Counted from the first letter of the stretch, positions 8,009 to 16,409 are shown. The stretch: DNA of 25,222 nucleotides from an uncultured Oscillospiraceae bacterium (GCA_934593275.1 CAKTQE010000031.1:1-25222), one strand, 5' to 3'. Notes: a model not told the origin generated them from the letters alone. Numbers and translations: made by a program.

Positions 8009-8028
8009 CCACCAAAGGAGGAAATAGA

Positions 8029-8250
8029 ATGAAAACTTTAAGAGAAATTCCTGTGGGAGGCACCGCCAAGGTGGTGAAGATCCACGGGGAGGGTGCCGTT
8101 CGCCGGCGGATCATGGACATGGGCCTGACCAAGGGCGTGGATGTGACCGTCCGCAAGGTGGCCCCCCTGGGAGACCCCATTCAGCTGAATGTCCGGGGCT
8201 ATGAGCTGAGCATCCGCAAGGCCGATGCCCAAATGGTGGAAGTAGAGTAA
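8029..8250 (+). CDS. feoA: FeoA family ferrous iron transport protein (second copy)
   Basis: The 73-residue FeoA-domain protein differs clearly in sequence from the first copy. Diagnostic segments are LREIPVGGTAKVVKIHG at the N terminus, RRIMDMGLTKG in the middle (the conserved DMGL/GLxxG turn) and PIQLNVRGYELSIRKADA near the end. The start is ATG 8029 after AAAGGAGG with 8 nt spacing. Two tandem FeoA proteins before FeoB are common in Clostridia and may form a heteromeric partner for the transporter; that role is inference. Confidence 0.93.
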   Translation: MKTLREIPVGGTAKVVKIHGEGAVRRRIMDMGLTKGVDVTVRKVAPLGDPIQLNVRGYELSIRKADAQMVEVE

Positions 8251-8262
8251 GGAGCGCGCAAT

Positions 8263-10740
8263 ATGGAAAAGAAAACCATCCGGATCGCCCTGGCGGGCAA
8301 TCCCAACTGTGGTAAAACCACCCTGTTCAATGCCCTGACGGGTTCTAATCAGTTCGTTGGCAACTGGCCCGGCGTGACGGTGGAGAAAAAAGAGGGTGGC
8401 CTTAAAAAGCTTGACGATGTGATCATCACGGACCTGCCTGGTATTTATTCCCTGTCCCCCTACACCTTGGAGGAAGTGGTGGCCCGGAACTACCTGATCG
8501 GGGAGCGGCCTGATGCCATTCTGAACATTATTGACGGCACCAACCTGGAGCGGAACCTGTATCTCACCACCCAGCTGACAGAGCTGGGGATCCCTGTGGT
8601 GGTGGCCATCAACATGATGGACTTGGTCAAGAAAAACGGAGATCAAATCAATGTTCCGGAACTGAGCCGCCAGCTGGGCTGCCAGGTGCTGGAAATCTCT
8701 GCGTTGAAAGGTACTGGCATTCAGGAAGCGGCGGAAGCGGCCATCCTGGCGGCCCAGGGACCCAAGACGGTACCCATGCACACTTTCTCCGGCCCGGTGG
8801 AACATGCCATTGCCCATATTGAGGAGGCGGTGCTGCACGATATGCCTGAGGAGCAGCAGCGTTGGTACGCCATTAAGATTTTCGAGCGGGACGACAAGGT
8901 ACTCGCCCAGCTGAACATCCCCCAGGAGACCTTGGACCATATTGAAGCCGACATTCAGGCGGCAGAGCAGGAAGCCGATGACGATGCCGAGTCCATCATC
9001 ACCGGGGAACGCTATGTGTACATCGCCGGGGTGATCAAGAGCTGCTACAAGAAAAAGAAAGCCGGAAGCCTGACCACCTCTGATAAAATCGACAAAATCG
9101 TCACCAACCGTTTCTTAGGGTTGCCTATTTTTGCCCTGGTCATGTTCCTGGTGTATTACATCGCCATGGTCAGCGTAGGCGCGTCTGCCACGGACTGGGC
9201 CAATGACGGCCTGTTTGGTGACGGCTACCATCTCTTTGGCATTGGTTCTGCCGCCTATGAGGAGGCAGCGGATGCCTACGGCGACACGGACCAGATCATT
9301 GCCGCCCTGGTTTCTCAGTACGGTGACGAGTCCATGGAAGCCGCTTTGGACATGGAAAGCGAAAATTACGACGAGGCAGCCGCTCAGGAAGCCATCAAGA
9401 CCCTGGGTACTTTGGTTCCCGCCGGTGCTTCCGTTGAATATGAAGTAGAGGACGAGGAAACCCTGGCCGTTACCACTGAAGAAGCAGATTACGCCGCCAT
9501 CCAGGATGCCCTGAACGCCTACGGCACCCAGCCCGACCCTGCGGAATTTGGCGTGTGGGTTCCCAGTGTGCCGGTGCTGGTGGGGAACTTCCTGGAAAGT
9601 GTTCACTGTGCCGACTGGCTGGCGGGCCTCATCAATGACGGCATTCTGGCCGGTGTGGGCGCGGTCCTGGGCTTTGTACCCCAGATGCTGGTGCTGTTCT
9701 TCCTGCTGGCAATTCTGGAAGCCTGCGGCTATATGTCCCGGATCGCCTTTGTGCTGGACCGGATTTTCCGCCGCTTTGGTCTCTCCGGCAAGTCTTTCAT
9801 TCCTATGCTGGTGGGTGTAGGCTGCGGTGTCCCCGGCATTATGGCCTCCCGTACCATTGAAAACGAGCGGGATCGCCGTATGACCATTATGACCACCACC
9901 TTTATCCCCTGCGGTGCCAAAGTTCCCTTTATCGCCATGATCGCCGGTGCCATCTTCGGCGGCAGCCCCTGGGTTTCTACCGGTGCCTACTTTATCGGCA
10001 TGGCCGCCATTGTGGTCTCCGGTATCATTCTGAAAAAGACCCGGATGTTCTCCGGCGACCCGGCACCCTTTGTCATGGAGCTGCCTCCTTATCACATTCC
10101 CACTCTGGGCAATGTCTTGCGTTCCACCTGGGAGCGTGGCTGGTCCTTCATTAAGAAAGCCGGTACCATCATCCTGCTGTCCACCATTGCGGTGTGGTTC
10201 ACCTCTTTCTTTGGCTTTACGGAAGAAGGCTTCCGGATGCTGGGGGAGGACGAGCTGAACCTTTCCATCCTGGCAAGAATCGGCAGCCTGATTTCCTGGA
10301 TATTCATCCCTCTGGGCTGGGGCGAGTGGCAGGCCGCCGTGGCTTCCATTACGGGCCTGGTTGCCAAGGAAAACATCGTCGGCACCATGGGCATTCTGTA
10401 CGGTGCTTCCGGCAATGTGTATGCCACCCTTGCTTCCACCTTTACCCCCATTACCGGCATGTCTTTCCTGGTATTTAACCTGCTCTGCGCCCCCTGCTTT
10501 GCAGCCATCGGTGCCATCAAGCGGGAGATGAACAACACCAAGTGGACCTGGTTTGCCATCGGCTATCAGTGCGGCTTTGCCTACTGCGTCAGCCTGATGA
10601 TCAATCAGTTCGGCAACCTCTTTACCGGTAATGTGAATGTCGTTGGCCTGGTCGCCGCTCTGGCAGTGCTGGTATTCATGGTTTACATGCTGGCCCGTCC
10701 CTACAAGGAAGCAAACAAGCTGACCACCAAGCTGGCATAA
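8263..10740 (+). CDS. feoB: Ferrous iron transporter FeoB with an extra acidic loop
   Basis: The 825-residue inner-membrane transporter combines an N-terminal GTPase and a membrane domain with two Gate motifs. G1 is GNPNCGKT (12-19), G3 DLPG (57-60), G4 NMMD (117-120), and SALKGTG marks G5. The first membrane helix starts at about residue 285. Conserved pore and gate segments include GCGVPGIMASRTIENERDRRM and NLLCAPCFAAIGAIKREM, split here over the two halves. The family is usually about 650-750 residues long; the excess is a roughly 120-residue segment (about 308-430), rich in D, E and A, placed just after the first membrane helix where an extracytoplasmic loop is expected. It follows feoA by 12 nt, with AAGGAG 8 nt before the start. 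Confidence 0.96.
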   Translation: MEKKTIRIALAGNPNCGKTTLFNALTGSNQFVGNWPGVTVEKKEGGLKKLDDVIITDLPGIYSLSPYTLEEVVARNYLIGERPDAILNIIDGTNLERNLYLTTQLTELGIPVVVAINMMDLVKKNGDQINVPELSRQLGCQVLEISALKGTGIQEAAEAAILAAQGPKTVPMHTFSGPVEHAIAHIEEAVLHDMPEEQQRWYAIKIFERDDKVLAQLNIPQETLDHIEADIQAAEQEADDDAESIITGERYVYIAGVIKSCYKKKKAGSLTTSDKIDKIVTNRFLGLPIFALVMFLVYYIAMVSVGASATDWANDGLFGDGYHLFGIGSAAYEEAADAYGDTDQIIAALVSQYGDESMEAALDMESENYDEAAAQEAIKTLGTLVPAGASVEYEVEDEETLAVTTEEADYAAIQDALNAYGTQPDPAEFGVWVPSVPVLVGNFLESVHCADWLAGLINDGILAGVGAVLGFVPQMLVLFFLLAILEACGYMSRIAFVLDRIFRRFGLSGKSFIPMLVGVGCGVPGIMASRTIENERDRRMTIMTTTFIPCGAKVPFIAMIAGAIFGGSPWVSTGAYFIGMAAIVVSGIILKKTRMFSGDPAPFVMELPPYHIPTLGNVLRSTWERGWSFIKKAGTIILLSTIAVWFTSFFGFTEEGFRMLGEDELNLSILARIGSLISWIFIPLGWGEWQAAVASITGLVAKENIVGTMGILYGASGNVYATLASTFTPITGMSFLVFNLLCAPCFAAIGAIKREMNNTKWTWFAIGYQCGFAYCVSLMINQFGNLFTGNVNVVGLVAALAVLVFMVYMLARPYKEANKLTTKLA

Positions 10741-10753
10741 AAAGGAGAAGACT

Positions 10754-10894
10754 ATGGGAACTGTACTGGTCCTGACCCTTCTGGTTCTGGCGGTAGGGTT
10801 CATCATCCGAAGCCTGATCCGGGACCGCAAACAGGGAAAACACACCTGCGGCGGCAACTGCGCAAACTGCCACGGAGGGTGCAGCTACAAGTAA
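10754..10894 (+). CDS. FeoB-associated Cys-rich membrane protein
   Basis: The product is 46 residues and easily missed. One N-terminal membrane helix (VLVLTLLVLAVGFIIRSLI) is followed by a basic stretch and a Cys-rich tail, HTCGGNCANCHGGC, with four cysteines able to bind metal. This matches the FeoB-associated Cys-rich family encoded directly after feoB in many Firmicutes. AAAGGAG lies 6 nt before ATG 10754; the gene starts 13 nt after the feoB stop and ends 17 nt before the operon terminator. A role in delivering or sensing iron at FeoB is suggested for the family but not proven. Confidence 0.9.
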   Translation: MGTVLVLTLLVLAVGFIIRSLIRDRKQGKHTCGGNCANCHGGCSYK

Positions 10895-10911
10895 AGTAAC
10901 ATTATATATGG

Positions 10912-10953
10912 AAACTCCGTAGAAACGAGAAAAACGCTTCTACGGAGTTTTTT
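10912..10953 (+). terminator. Terminator of the feo operon
   Basis: AAACTCCGTAGAA (10912-10924) and TTCTACGGAGTTT (10938-10950) form a perfect 13-bp stem followed by further T residues. Confidence 0.92.
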
Positions 10954-11012
10954 AATTATTCGGAACACAATATAGCGATCGATACGTCAAAAATACGGTA
11001 ATACGAAACAAA

Positions 11013-11343
11013 TGCCACGTTGGATGTATAACCTGTGGGGATAAATGGTATGACCCAAAACATGGTACACCCCACTGTAGCGGCGGCAATCTGCCGCCAT
11101 TGGCCGCAAGGCCACTCGTGGGATGTTCGTATCCGTAGCATCCCACGGTGCCAGCCCCTCGCCGGGGCTGGAGTGGCGTTGGGTCAACGCCGCTACATTG
11201 TTCCGTATATTGGGTGATTCCATTCACCCACACAGGTTATATTTGCCACGTGGCGGGCGGCAGGTTGGGTGTATAACCTGTGGGGTTGAACGGTACCACC
11301 CAAAACATGGTACCCCCACTGTAGCGGCGGCAATCTGCCGCCA
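11013..11343. repeat. Alternating inverted-repeat array, locus 1
   Basis: Three copies of a roughly 74-bp unit alternate in direction: plus at 11026-11099, minus at about 11173-11248 and plus at 11271-11343. The plus unit begins GTATAACCTGTGGGG and ends GCGGCAATCTGCCGCCA. Between plus and minus units lie two small GC-rich hairpins (GGCCGCAAGGCC near 11102; CCAGCCCCTCGCCGGGGCTGG split over 11151-11170) around the motif GTTCGTATCCG (11125-11135). Between minus and plus lies a 22-24 bp GC-rich spacer starting GCCACGTGGCG. Plus units repeat with a period of 245 bp. A homologous, phase-shifted locus lies at 24782-25042. No gene is seen in 10954-11440; short frames starting MRIRT come from the repeat. 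Confidence 0.85.
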
Positions 11344-11380
11344 CCCGGCACCTTATGAAAAAATTAAAGCTCCCCCGACC

Positions 11381-11409
11381 TTGTGGAAACCATAGATCCG
11401 GTATATAAT
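11381..11409 (+). promoter_or_regulatory. Promoter of the ymdB-sbcD-sbcC-like operon
   Basis: TTGTGG (11381-11386), 17-bp spacer, perfect TATAAT (11404-11409), 31 nt before the ymdB start. It lies immediately after the repeat array. Confidence 0.7.
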
Positions 11410-11440
11410 AGCAGAAAAACCGACAGAAAGAGGACAGGGT

Positions 11441-12217
11441 ATGGATTTCAAAGTGTTGGCGGTGGGCGATGTAGTGGGCAATCCCGGCATGGATCGGGTG
11501 GCTCGGAGTCTGCGGCAGCTCAAGCGGAAAACCGGGGCGGATTTTGTGGTGGTCAATGGGGAAAACGCCAGTGTGGTGGGGATTACCCCAGATCAGGCGG
11601 AGGAAATTCTGGATGCCGGGGCGGATGTGGTGACTTTAGGGAACCACAGCTTTGGCAAGCGGGAGATCGTGGACTATTTGGAGGACACCAGCCGGGTCTT
11701 GCGGCCTGCCAATCTGGCCCCCCAGGCCCCGGGCCGGGGGTGGAGCGTCTATGAGACCCGGGCCGGGGATGTGGCGGTCATTGATTTGATTGGCCGGTGC
11801 AATATGGACTACACCCCGGACAATCCCTTTTTGCTTGTGGAAAAGCTGTTAAAAACCATCGAGGCCAAGTGGATTCTGGTGGAGTTCCATGCGGAAGCCA
11901 CTTCGGAAAAGCTGGCCATGGGGTATCTGCTGGACGGACGGGTCAACGCCCTGTGGGGAACCCATACCCATGTTCCCACAGCGGATGCCCGGGTGCTGCC
12001 CAAGGGGACGGGCTATGTAACGGACCTGGGCATGACCGGCCCCCAGGAATCAGTGTTGGGCATTCGCCCGGAGCTTTCCATTGCAAGGTTCCGGGGAGAT
12101 CTGACCGAGCGTTACCGCTGGGCAGAGGGACCCACCAAGCTGGAGGGGGTGCTGTTCACCCTGGATGGCACTACAGGAAAATGTCTGAAAGCGGAGAGGG
12201 TGGACCTATGGGACTAA
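11441..12217 (+). CDS. ymdB: YmdB-family metallophosphoesterase
   Basis: The 258-residue dinuclear-metal phosphodiesterase belongs to the family whose Bacillus member hydrolyses 2',3'-cyclic nucleotides and affects sporulation and biofilm decisions. Metal and catalytic positions are all present: Asp10 (AVGDVVG), Asn39/Glu41 (VVNGEN), Asn68-His69 (LGNHSF), His150 (EFHAEATSEK) and His175/His177 (GTHTHVPTAD). Length is normal for the family. AGGA lies 6 nt upstream of the ATG. The 3' end overlaps the next phosphoesterase gene by 10 nt, so it heads a three-gene operon rather than following rny as it often does. Confidence 0.92.
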   Translation: MDFKVLAVGDVVGNPGMDRVARSLRQLKRKTGADFVVVNGENASVVGITPDQAEEILDAGADVVTLGNHSFGKREIVDYLEDTSRVLRPANLAPQAPGRGWSVYETRAGDVAVIDLIGRCNMDYTPDNPFLLVEKLLKTIEAKWILVEFHAEATSEKLAMGYLLDGRVNALWGTHTHVPTADARVLPKGTGYVTDLGMTGPQESVLGIRPELSIARFRGDLTERYRWAEGPTKLEGVLFTLDGTTGKCLKAERVDLWD

Positions 12218-13281
12218 AGGTACTGCATTCCGGGGATCTGCACCTGGATTCCCCCTTTTCCGGATTCCCGGAAGACCAGCGGCAGCTGTTGCTTGCATCC
12301 CAGAGAAAGCTGCCTGAGGAACTGACCCGGCTGTGTGTGGAGCAAAAGGCGGACATGGTACTTCTGGCAGGGGACGTGTTTGACGGACCCTATCAGAAAA
12401 AAACCGCCGCACTTCTGGCAGACTGCCTGGAAGACTGCGGCGTTCCGGTGTTTATCACCCCGGGAAATCACGATTATGACGGCCTGGATTCCCCATGGCA
12501 GCGGGAGCTTTGGCCGGAAAACGTCCATATTTTCCGGGGAAATCTCAGCTATGTGGATTTGGAGAACCTGGACTGCCGGGTTTACGGCGGCGGCTTCCGC
12601 TCTATGGACTGCCCGGGGCTGCTGCAAGGCTTTCAGGCGGAGCCGGGTCCTACATACTTACTGGGTGTCCTCCATGGGGATGCCCTGAACAGCAAAAGCC
12701 CCTACTGCCCCATAACGGCGGAACAGGTGGCATCCTCTGGACTACAGTATCTGGCCCTGGGCCATACCCACAAGGGGGGCAGCTTTAGGGCAGGGTCTAC
12801 CCTCTGCGCCTGGCCCGGCTGCCCCATGGGCAGGGGCTGGGACGAGACCGGCCGCAAGGGAATGCTCCTGGCAGAACTGACAGACCGGGTAAAGCTTTCC
12901 ACCCTGCCAGTCCGTCTTCCTGCTTTTTTGGAGGAAACGGTGGATATTTCTGCCGGGGCTGTGGAGGCCCTGGGGAACATCCTGCCGCCGGTGGACAGCG
13001 GCGACTACTACCGGGTGACCCTGACAGGCCGGGGAAGCATCGATATGCCTGGTCTGCGGAAGCAATTTTCCTACCTGCCCTTTTTAGAGCTGCGGGACCG
13101 TACCAGAGCACCTTTAGACCCCTGGGCCTTGGCGGGGGCGGACAGCCTGCCCGGTGTCTGCCTGGGGCTATTGAAAGAGCGGTATGAAAACGCCCCCTCC
13201 CGGGAGGAGGGGGAAAGGACTCGACTGGCGGCGGAACTGGTGGCAAGACTCTTGGAAGGTGAGGAGGTGACCCTGCCGTGA
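12208..13281 (+). CDS. SbcD/YhaO-like DNA repair metallophosphoesterase
   Basis: The 357-residue calcineurin-like phosphoesterase is probably the nuclease subunit of an SbcCD/Mre11-Rad50-like complex with the next gene product. Motifs: D10-L-H12 (HSGDLHLDSPF), GD at 55-56 (LLAGDVFD), GNHD at 86-89, VLHGD mid-protein and GHTH at about 185-188. A C-terminal capping region of about 140 residues follows. ATG 12208 is chosen because GAGAGGG precedes it by 7 nt and the protein begins directly with the catalytic strand; the frame is open further upstream only because it overlaps ymdB. It resembles YhaO more than classical SbcD, by inference from the partner gene. Confidence 0.88.
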   Translation: MGLKVLHSGDLHLDSPFSGFPEDQRQLLLASQRKLPEELTRLCVEQKADMVLLAGDVFDGPYQKKTAALLADCLEDCGVPVFITPGNHDYDGLDSPWQRELWPENVHIFRGNLSYVDLENLDCRVYGGGFRSMDCPGLLQGFQAEPGPTYLLGVLHGDALNSKSPYCPITAEQVASSGLQYLALGHTHKGGSFRAGSTLCAWPGCPMGRGWDETGRKGMLLAELTDRVKLSTLPVRLPAFLEETVDISAGAVEALGNILPPVDSGDYYRVTLTGRGSIDMPGLRKQFSYLPFLELRDRTRAPLDPWALAGADSLPGVCLGLLKERYENAPSREEGERTRLAAELVARLLEGEEVTLP

Positions 13282-15398
13282 GGATCGAAACCATGACGGC
13301 GACTTTCGGAAAACTGGAGGGGGAGAAGCTGTCCTTCCGGCCCGGTCTCAATGTGATCACCGGGGAGAACGAGTGGGGAAAAAGCACCTGGTGCGCCTTC
13401 CTTTTGGCCATGCTCTACGGTCTGGACACCAGAAGCAAATCCACCAAGACTTCTTTATCCCCCAAGGAGCATTACGCCCCCTGGTCCGGAAGCCCCATGG
13501 CGGGACAAATGGAGGTGCAGTGGCAGGGGCGGCGCATCACCCTGGAGCGAACCACCAAGGGCCGCATTCCTCTGGGAGAATTCAGAGCCTATGAAACGGA
13601 GACCGGTTTGCCGGTTCCGGAGCTGACGGCGGAAAACTGCGGCCAGAAGCTTTTGGGGGCAGAACGGGAGGTATTCTGCCGGGCGGGCTTTATCCGGCAG
13701 GAGGATTTGCCGGTGACCAAAAACGAAGCCCTCCGTGCCCGGCTCAACGCCCTGGTCACCACCGGCGATGACTCCGGCGAGGGGGAAAAGCTAGCCCAGA
13801 AGCTGAAAGAACTGAAAAACAAATGCCGCTATAACCAGTCCGGACTCCTGCCCCAGGCGGAAAAGCGGCTGGAAGAGCTGGAAGATGCCTTGGAGCAGCA
13901 ACGGGGTCTGGAAGCAAAAATCCAACGCTTGGAAGCCCAGAAAGGGGAGGCGGAGCGGTATTTGCAGGCTCTGCAAAACCACCAGGCGGCTTTAGACCAG
14001 GAAAAGGCCTTTCAGGATGCGGGACAGGTGGAAAATGCCCGGCGGGATGCGGAAAGGCGGCAGCGGGAGTACGAAAAAATGGAGGCCGCTTGTGGGGAAC
14101 TGCCCACCCGGCAGGAGGCAGAAAAACGGCTGCGGGATCTGGAAGCCCATGCCAGGGCTTATTTGTCGGCAGGGGAGGACGCAGAAAACCCGCCCCCGGA
14201 GATGCCCCGGGAGCCGGAGGTATTTGCCGGGATGACTGCCCAGGAGGCCATGGACCGTGCTTTGGCAGACGGAAAAGCCTACAGAGCCATTGTAGGCAAG
14301 GGCTTCTGGAGCCTGGTGGTGCTGGCGGGCCTTTGTATGGCCCTGGGTATTGGAATGATTTTGGCCTTTGGCAAGCTCATTCCGGCCCTGGTGGCCTTTG
14401 GCCTGGGAACACTGCTGCTGGGGGTTTCCCTGCTGGTTGGCGGGAAAGAAAAGGAGCGGCAAAAAGCCCTGGCCGTTCCCTACGGCGGCGGAACACCGGA
14501 CCAGTGGGAGGCCAAGGCCAGAAGCTATGCGGATGCCCTCGTGCGGTATTCCCAGGAACAGCGGGAATGGCTCCACCGGCAGACGGAGCTGGAACAGCAC
14601 CGGAAAGGGTTGGAGGATCAGCGGGAATTCCTCTGTGAGGGCCACACCCCGGAGGAAATGGAGGAACTGTGCCGTCAGGTCCTTTACAGCTGGGACCGTT
14701 TGGAAGCCCTGCGGGAGCAGAACTCCCTGGCCCAAAGTCACCTGCAACGGCTTTCTGCCATGGCTGCCCCTGTGAGCTATACAGAAATTGACGACGGCCT
14801 GACCCTGTCCCGGCAGGAGACGGAGCGGGCCATGGAGAGCGTTCGGGCAAGCCTTTTGACCCTCAACCAGGCATTGGGCGGGGAAAAGGGACGGCTGGAA
14901 GCCCTGGGCAGCCGGGAAACCCTGGAACGGGTCTGGCAGGAAGAAAGCCGCCGGGTGGCGGCATTACGGCAGTACGAAGCGGCTTTGACCCTGGCCCAGG
15001 AGACCCTGACTCAGGCGGCCCAGAGCTTGCAGCGGCGGTTTGCGCCGAAAATCTCCGCCCAGGCCCAGACCTATATGGCAAGAATGACCGATGGCCGCTA
15101 TGACCGGGTGACCCTGACGGAAGACCTGGCCCTGGAAGCCGGGGCGGCGGGGGAAACGGGTCTGCGGGACATCCTCTGGCGCAGCAACGGCACGGTGGAC
15201 CAGCTGTATCTCTCCCTCCGGCTGGCCGTGGCCCAGACCTTGACAAAGGAGGCCCCCTTGATTTTAGACGATGCCCTGGTGCGCTTTGATGACCGGCGGC
15301 TAAAGCGGGCCTTAGAGGTTTTGGAGGAGCTGGGAGAGGAAAAGCAGATACTGCTCTTTACCTGTCAGGAACGGGAGCGGGAAGCCCTTGAACAGTAA
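13278..15398 (+). CDS. SbcC/YhaN-like AAA ATPase with internal membrane helices
   Basis: The 706-residue protein of the Rad50/SbcC/YhaN type is the probable ATPase partner of the preceding nuclease. Walker A is GENEWGKST (29-37) in an N-terminal ABC-type half domain; long heptad-rich coiled coil runs at about 170-290 and again at 400-600; the C-terminal half has the ABC signature-like LYLSLRLAVAQ and Walker B LILDDA at about 661-666. Two strongly hydrophobic helices at about 343-388, separated by a short turn, sit between the coiled-coil arms where SbcC has its zinc hook, as described for YhaN-like proteins. The start is GTG 13278, preceded by GAGGAGGTGA and overlapping the nuclease stop as GTGA. 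It is shorter than most SbcC (about 1000 residues). Confidence 0.85.
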   Translation: MRIETMTATFGKLEGEKLSFRPGLNVITGENEWGKSTWCAFLLAMLYGLDTRSKSTKTSLSPKEHYAPWSGSPMAGQMEVQWQGRRITLERTTKGRIPLGEFRAYETETGLPVPELTAENCGQKLLGAEREVFCRAGFIRQEDLPVTKNEALRARLNALVTTGDDSGEGEKLAQKLKELKNKCRYNQSGLLPQAEKRLEELEDALEQQRGLEAKIQRLEAQKGEAERYLQALQNHQAALDQEKAFQDAGQVENARRDAERRQREYEKMEAACGELPTRQEAEKRLRDLEAHARAYLSAGEDAENPPPEMPREPEVFAGMTAQEAMDRALADGKAYRAIVGKGFWSLVVLAGLCMALGIGMILAFGKLIPALVAFGLGTLLLGVSLLVGGKEKERQKALAVPYGGGTPDQWEAKARSYADALVRYSQEQREWLHRQTELEQHRKGLEDQREFLCEGHTPEEMEELCRQVLYSWDRLEALREQNSLAQSHLQRLSAMAAPVSYTEIDDGLTLSRQETERAMESVRASLLTLNQALGGEKGRLEALGSRETLERVWQEESRRVAALRQYEAALTLAQETLTQAAQSLQRRFAPKISAQAQTYMARMTDGRYDRVTLTEDLALEAGAAGETGLRDILWRSNGTVDQLYLSLRLAVAQTLTKEAPLILDDALVRFDDRRLKRALEVLEELGEEKQILLFTCQEREREALEQ

Positions 15399-15431
15399 AA
15401 AGAGCTGGGTTCCCAAAACTCAGCCCTTTTT
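15397..15431. terminator. Bidirectional terminator
   Basis: AAAAAGAGCTGGGTT (15397-15411) and AACTCAGCCCTTTTT (15417-15431) form a stem with one mismatch and one wobble and T-runs on both sides. It separates the ATPase gene from the convergent VanZ-like gene, overlapping the last codons of the latter. Confidence 0.8.
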
Positions 15432-15881
15432 GGTGACCCAGCTATAAAACCGGTAAGCCCCGTAGCCGATGGAGGCCCCCAGCAGATTTAAAAGCAAATC
15501 GTCCACATCGCAAATGCCGATGGTAAATACCACCTGCAGCACCTCCACACAGCTGACACTGACAAGCACCGAAAGGAATGTCATAGCGAAGCTCCGGAGT
15601 TTGGGGAACAGGGCGGGCAAAAACCAGCCCAGGGGGATGAACAGCACCACATTTCCCAAAAGGTTGTGCAGGGCAATGCGCACCAGATAGGGCCGCACCG
15701 GGGGGATCAGCAGCCGGGTGAACCGGCGAATGGTCTTGAAAGGCACCAGATTCAGGTTGGCCCGGAGATACACGGGAAAGGGAAGCCCCCGGGGGTTGGG
15801 GGTCCGGCCAAAGAGCAGACAGAGCATGACCAAAACATATATTGTAAACAAAACCGCCTTTTTGCGGTTGCTTTGCGCCAA
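15420..15881 (-). CDS. VanZ-like family membrane protein
   Basis: The 153-residue protein has about four hydrophobic segments and the VanZ-like signature: HNLLGNVVLFIPLGWFLP in the middle and EVLQ with DVDDLLLNLLGASIGY near the C terminus. The family includes VanZ of teicoplanin resistance, but most members have unknown function; resistance should not be assumed. The start is set at TTG 15881 because a GGGAGGGG site lies 5 nt upstream and the promoter at 15941-15913 overlaps or excludes the ATG codons at 15941 and 15915. Confidence 0.85.
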   Translation of the reverse strand: MAQSNRKKAVLFTIYVLVMLCLLFGRTPNPRGLPFPVYLRANLNLVPFKTIRRFTRLLIPPVRPYLVRIALHNLLGNVVLFIPLGWFLPALFPKLRSFAMTFLSVLVSVSCVEVLQVVFTIGICDVDDLLLNLLGASIGYGAYRFYSWVTKKG

Positions 15882-15912
15882 GCAAACCCCTCCCTTTCCG
15901 AAAATCCAAACC

Positions 15913-15941
15913 ATTATAACAGATGTACCCCGGAAAGACAA
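15913..15941 (-). promoter_or_regulatory. Promoter of the VanZ-like gene
   Basis: Minus strand TTGTCT (15941-15936), 17-bp spacer, perfect TATAAT (15918-15913). It fixes the coding start downstream at TTG 15881. Confidence 0.75.
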
Positions 15942-15995
15942 GCCGGTTTTTTGGCATGAAACAGCCTGCTTTTTGGAACAAAAGGAGAAAAAACC

Positions 15996-16406
15996 ATGAT
16001 TCAGCCCATTTGTAAAGACAGATTCTTTTTAAGCCGTCCTTCCAGACCGGCAACGCCCCAGGATGAACCCATCGCCCGGGACCTGGCAGACACTTTGCTT
16101 GCCTATCGGGAAGGCTGTGTGGGCATGGCGGCCAACATGATCGGCCAGGCGGTGCGGATCATCGTGTTGGAGGAGAATGGGAAACCGTTGGTTCTGCGAA
16201 ACCCGGAAATCCTGAAAGCCCAGGAACCCTATGAAGCCGAGGAGGGCTGCCTGAGCCTGGAGGGGACCCGAAAAACACAGCGTTACCGGTCTATTAAAGT
16301 CCGCTACCAGAATGAAAACTACCAGTGGCGCATCAAAACCTTCCGGGACTTCCCCGCCCAGATTATCCAGCACGAGTGCGACCATTTAGAAGGCATCCTG
16401 ATTTGA
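15996..16406 (+). CDS. def: Peptide deformylase (short form)
   Basis: It removes the formyl group from N-terminal methionine of new proteins. The metal ligands are all present: Cys85 in EEGCLSLEG, His126 and His130 in QHECDHLEG, with catalytic Glu127. Motif 1 reads VGMAANMIG, with Asn47 where the classical G-x-G-L-A-A-x-Q motif has Gln; that Gln normally lines the active site. At 136 residues it is shorter than typical deformylases (150-190), ending soon after motif 3. AAAGGAG precedes ATG 15996. The genome may carry another deformylase elsewhere, which cannot be judged from this window. Confidence 0.9.
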   Translation: MIQPICKDRFFLSRPSRPATPQDEPIARDLADTLLAYREGCVGMAANMIGQAVRIIVLEENGKPLVLRNPEILKAQEPYEAEEGCLSLEGTRKTQRYRSIKVRYQNENYQWRIKTFRDFPAQIIQHECDHLEGILI

Positions 16407-16409
16407 ATG

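Noticed and set aside
9115..10857. 580-codon open frame antisense to feoB
   Set aside because: Its length comes from codon bias of feoB on the opposite strand; the translation is rich in G, H and Q with no recognisable domain.
11797..12207. N-terminal extension of the SbcD/YhaO-like frame
   Set aside because: The extra codons overlap ymdB in another frame; the ribosome binding site and catalytic N terminus place the start at 12208.
15420..15881. Antibiotic resistance role for the VanZ-like protein
   Set aside because: Only the VanZ-like family signature is present; there are no other van genes and most family members have no link to resistance.
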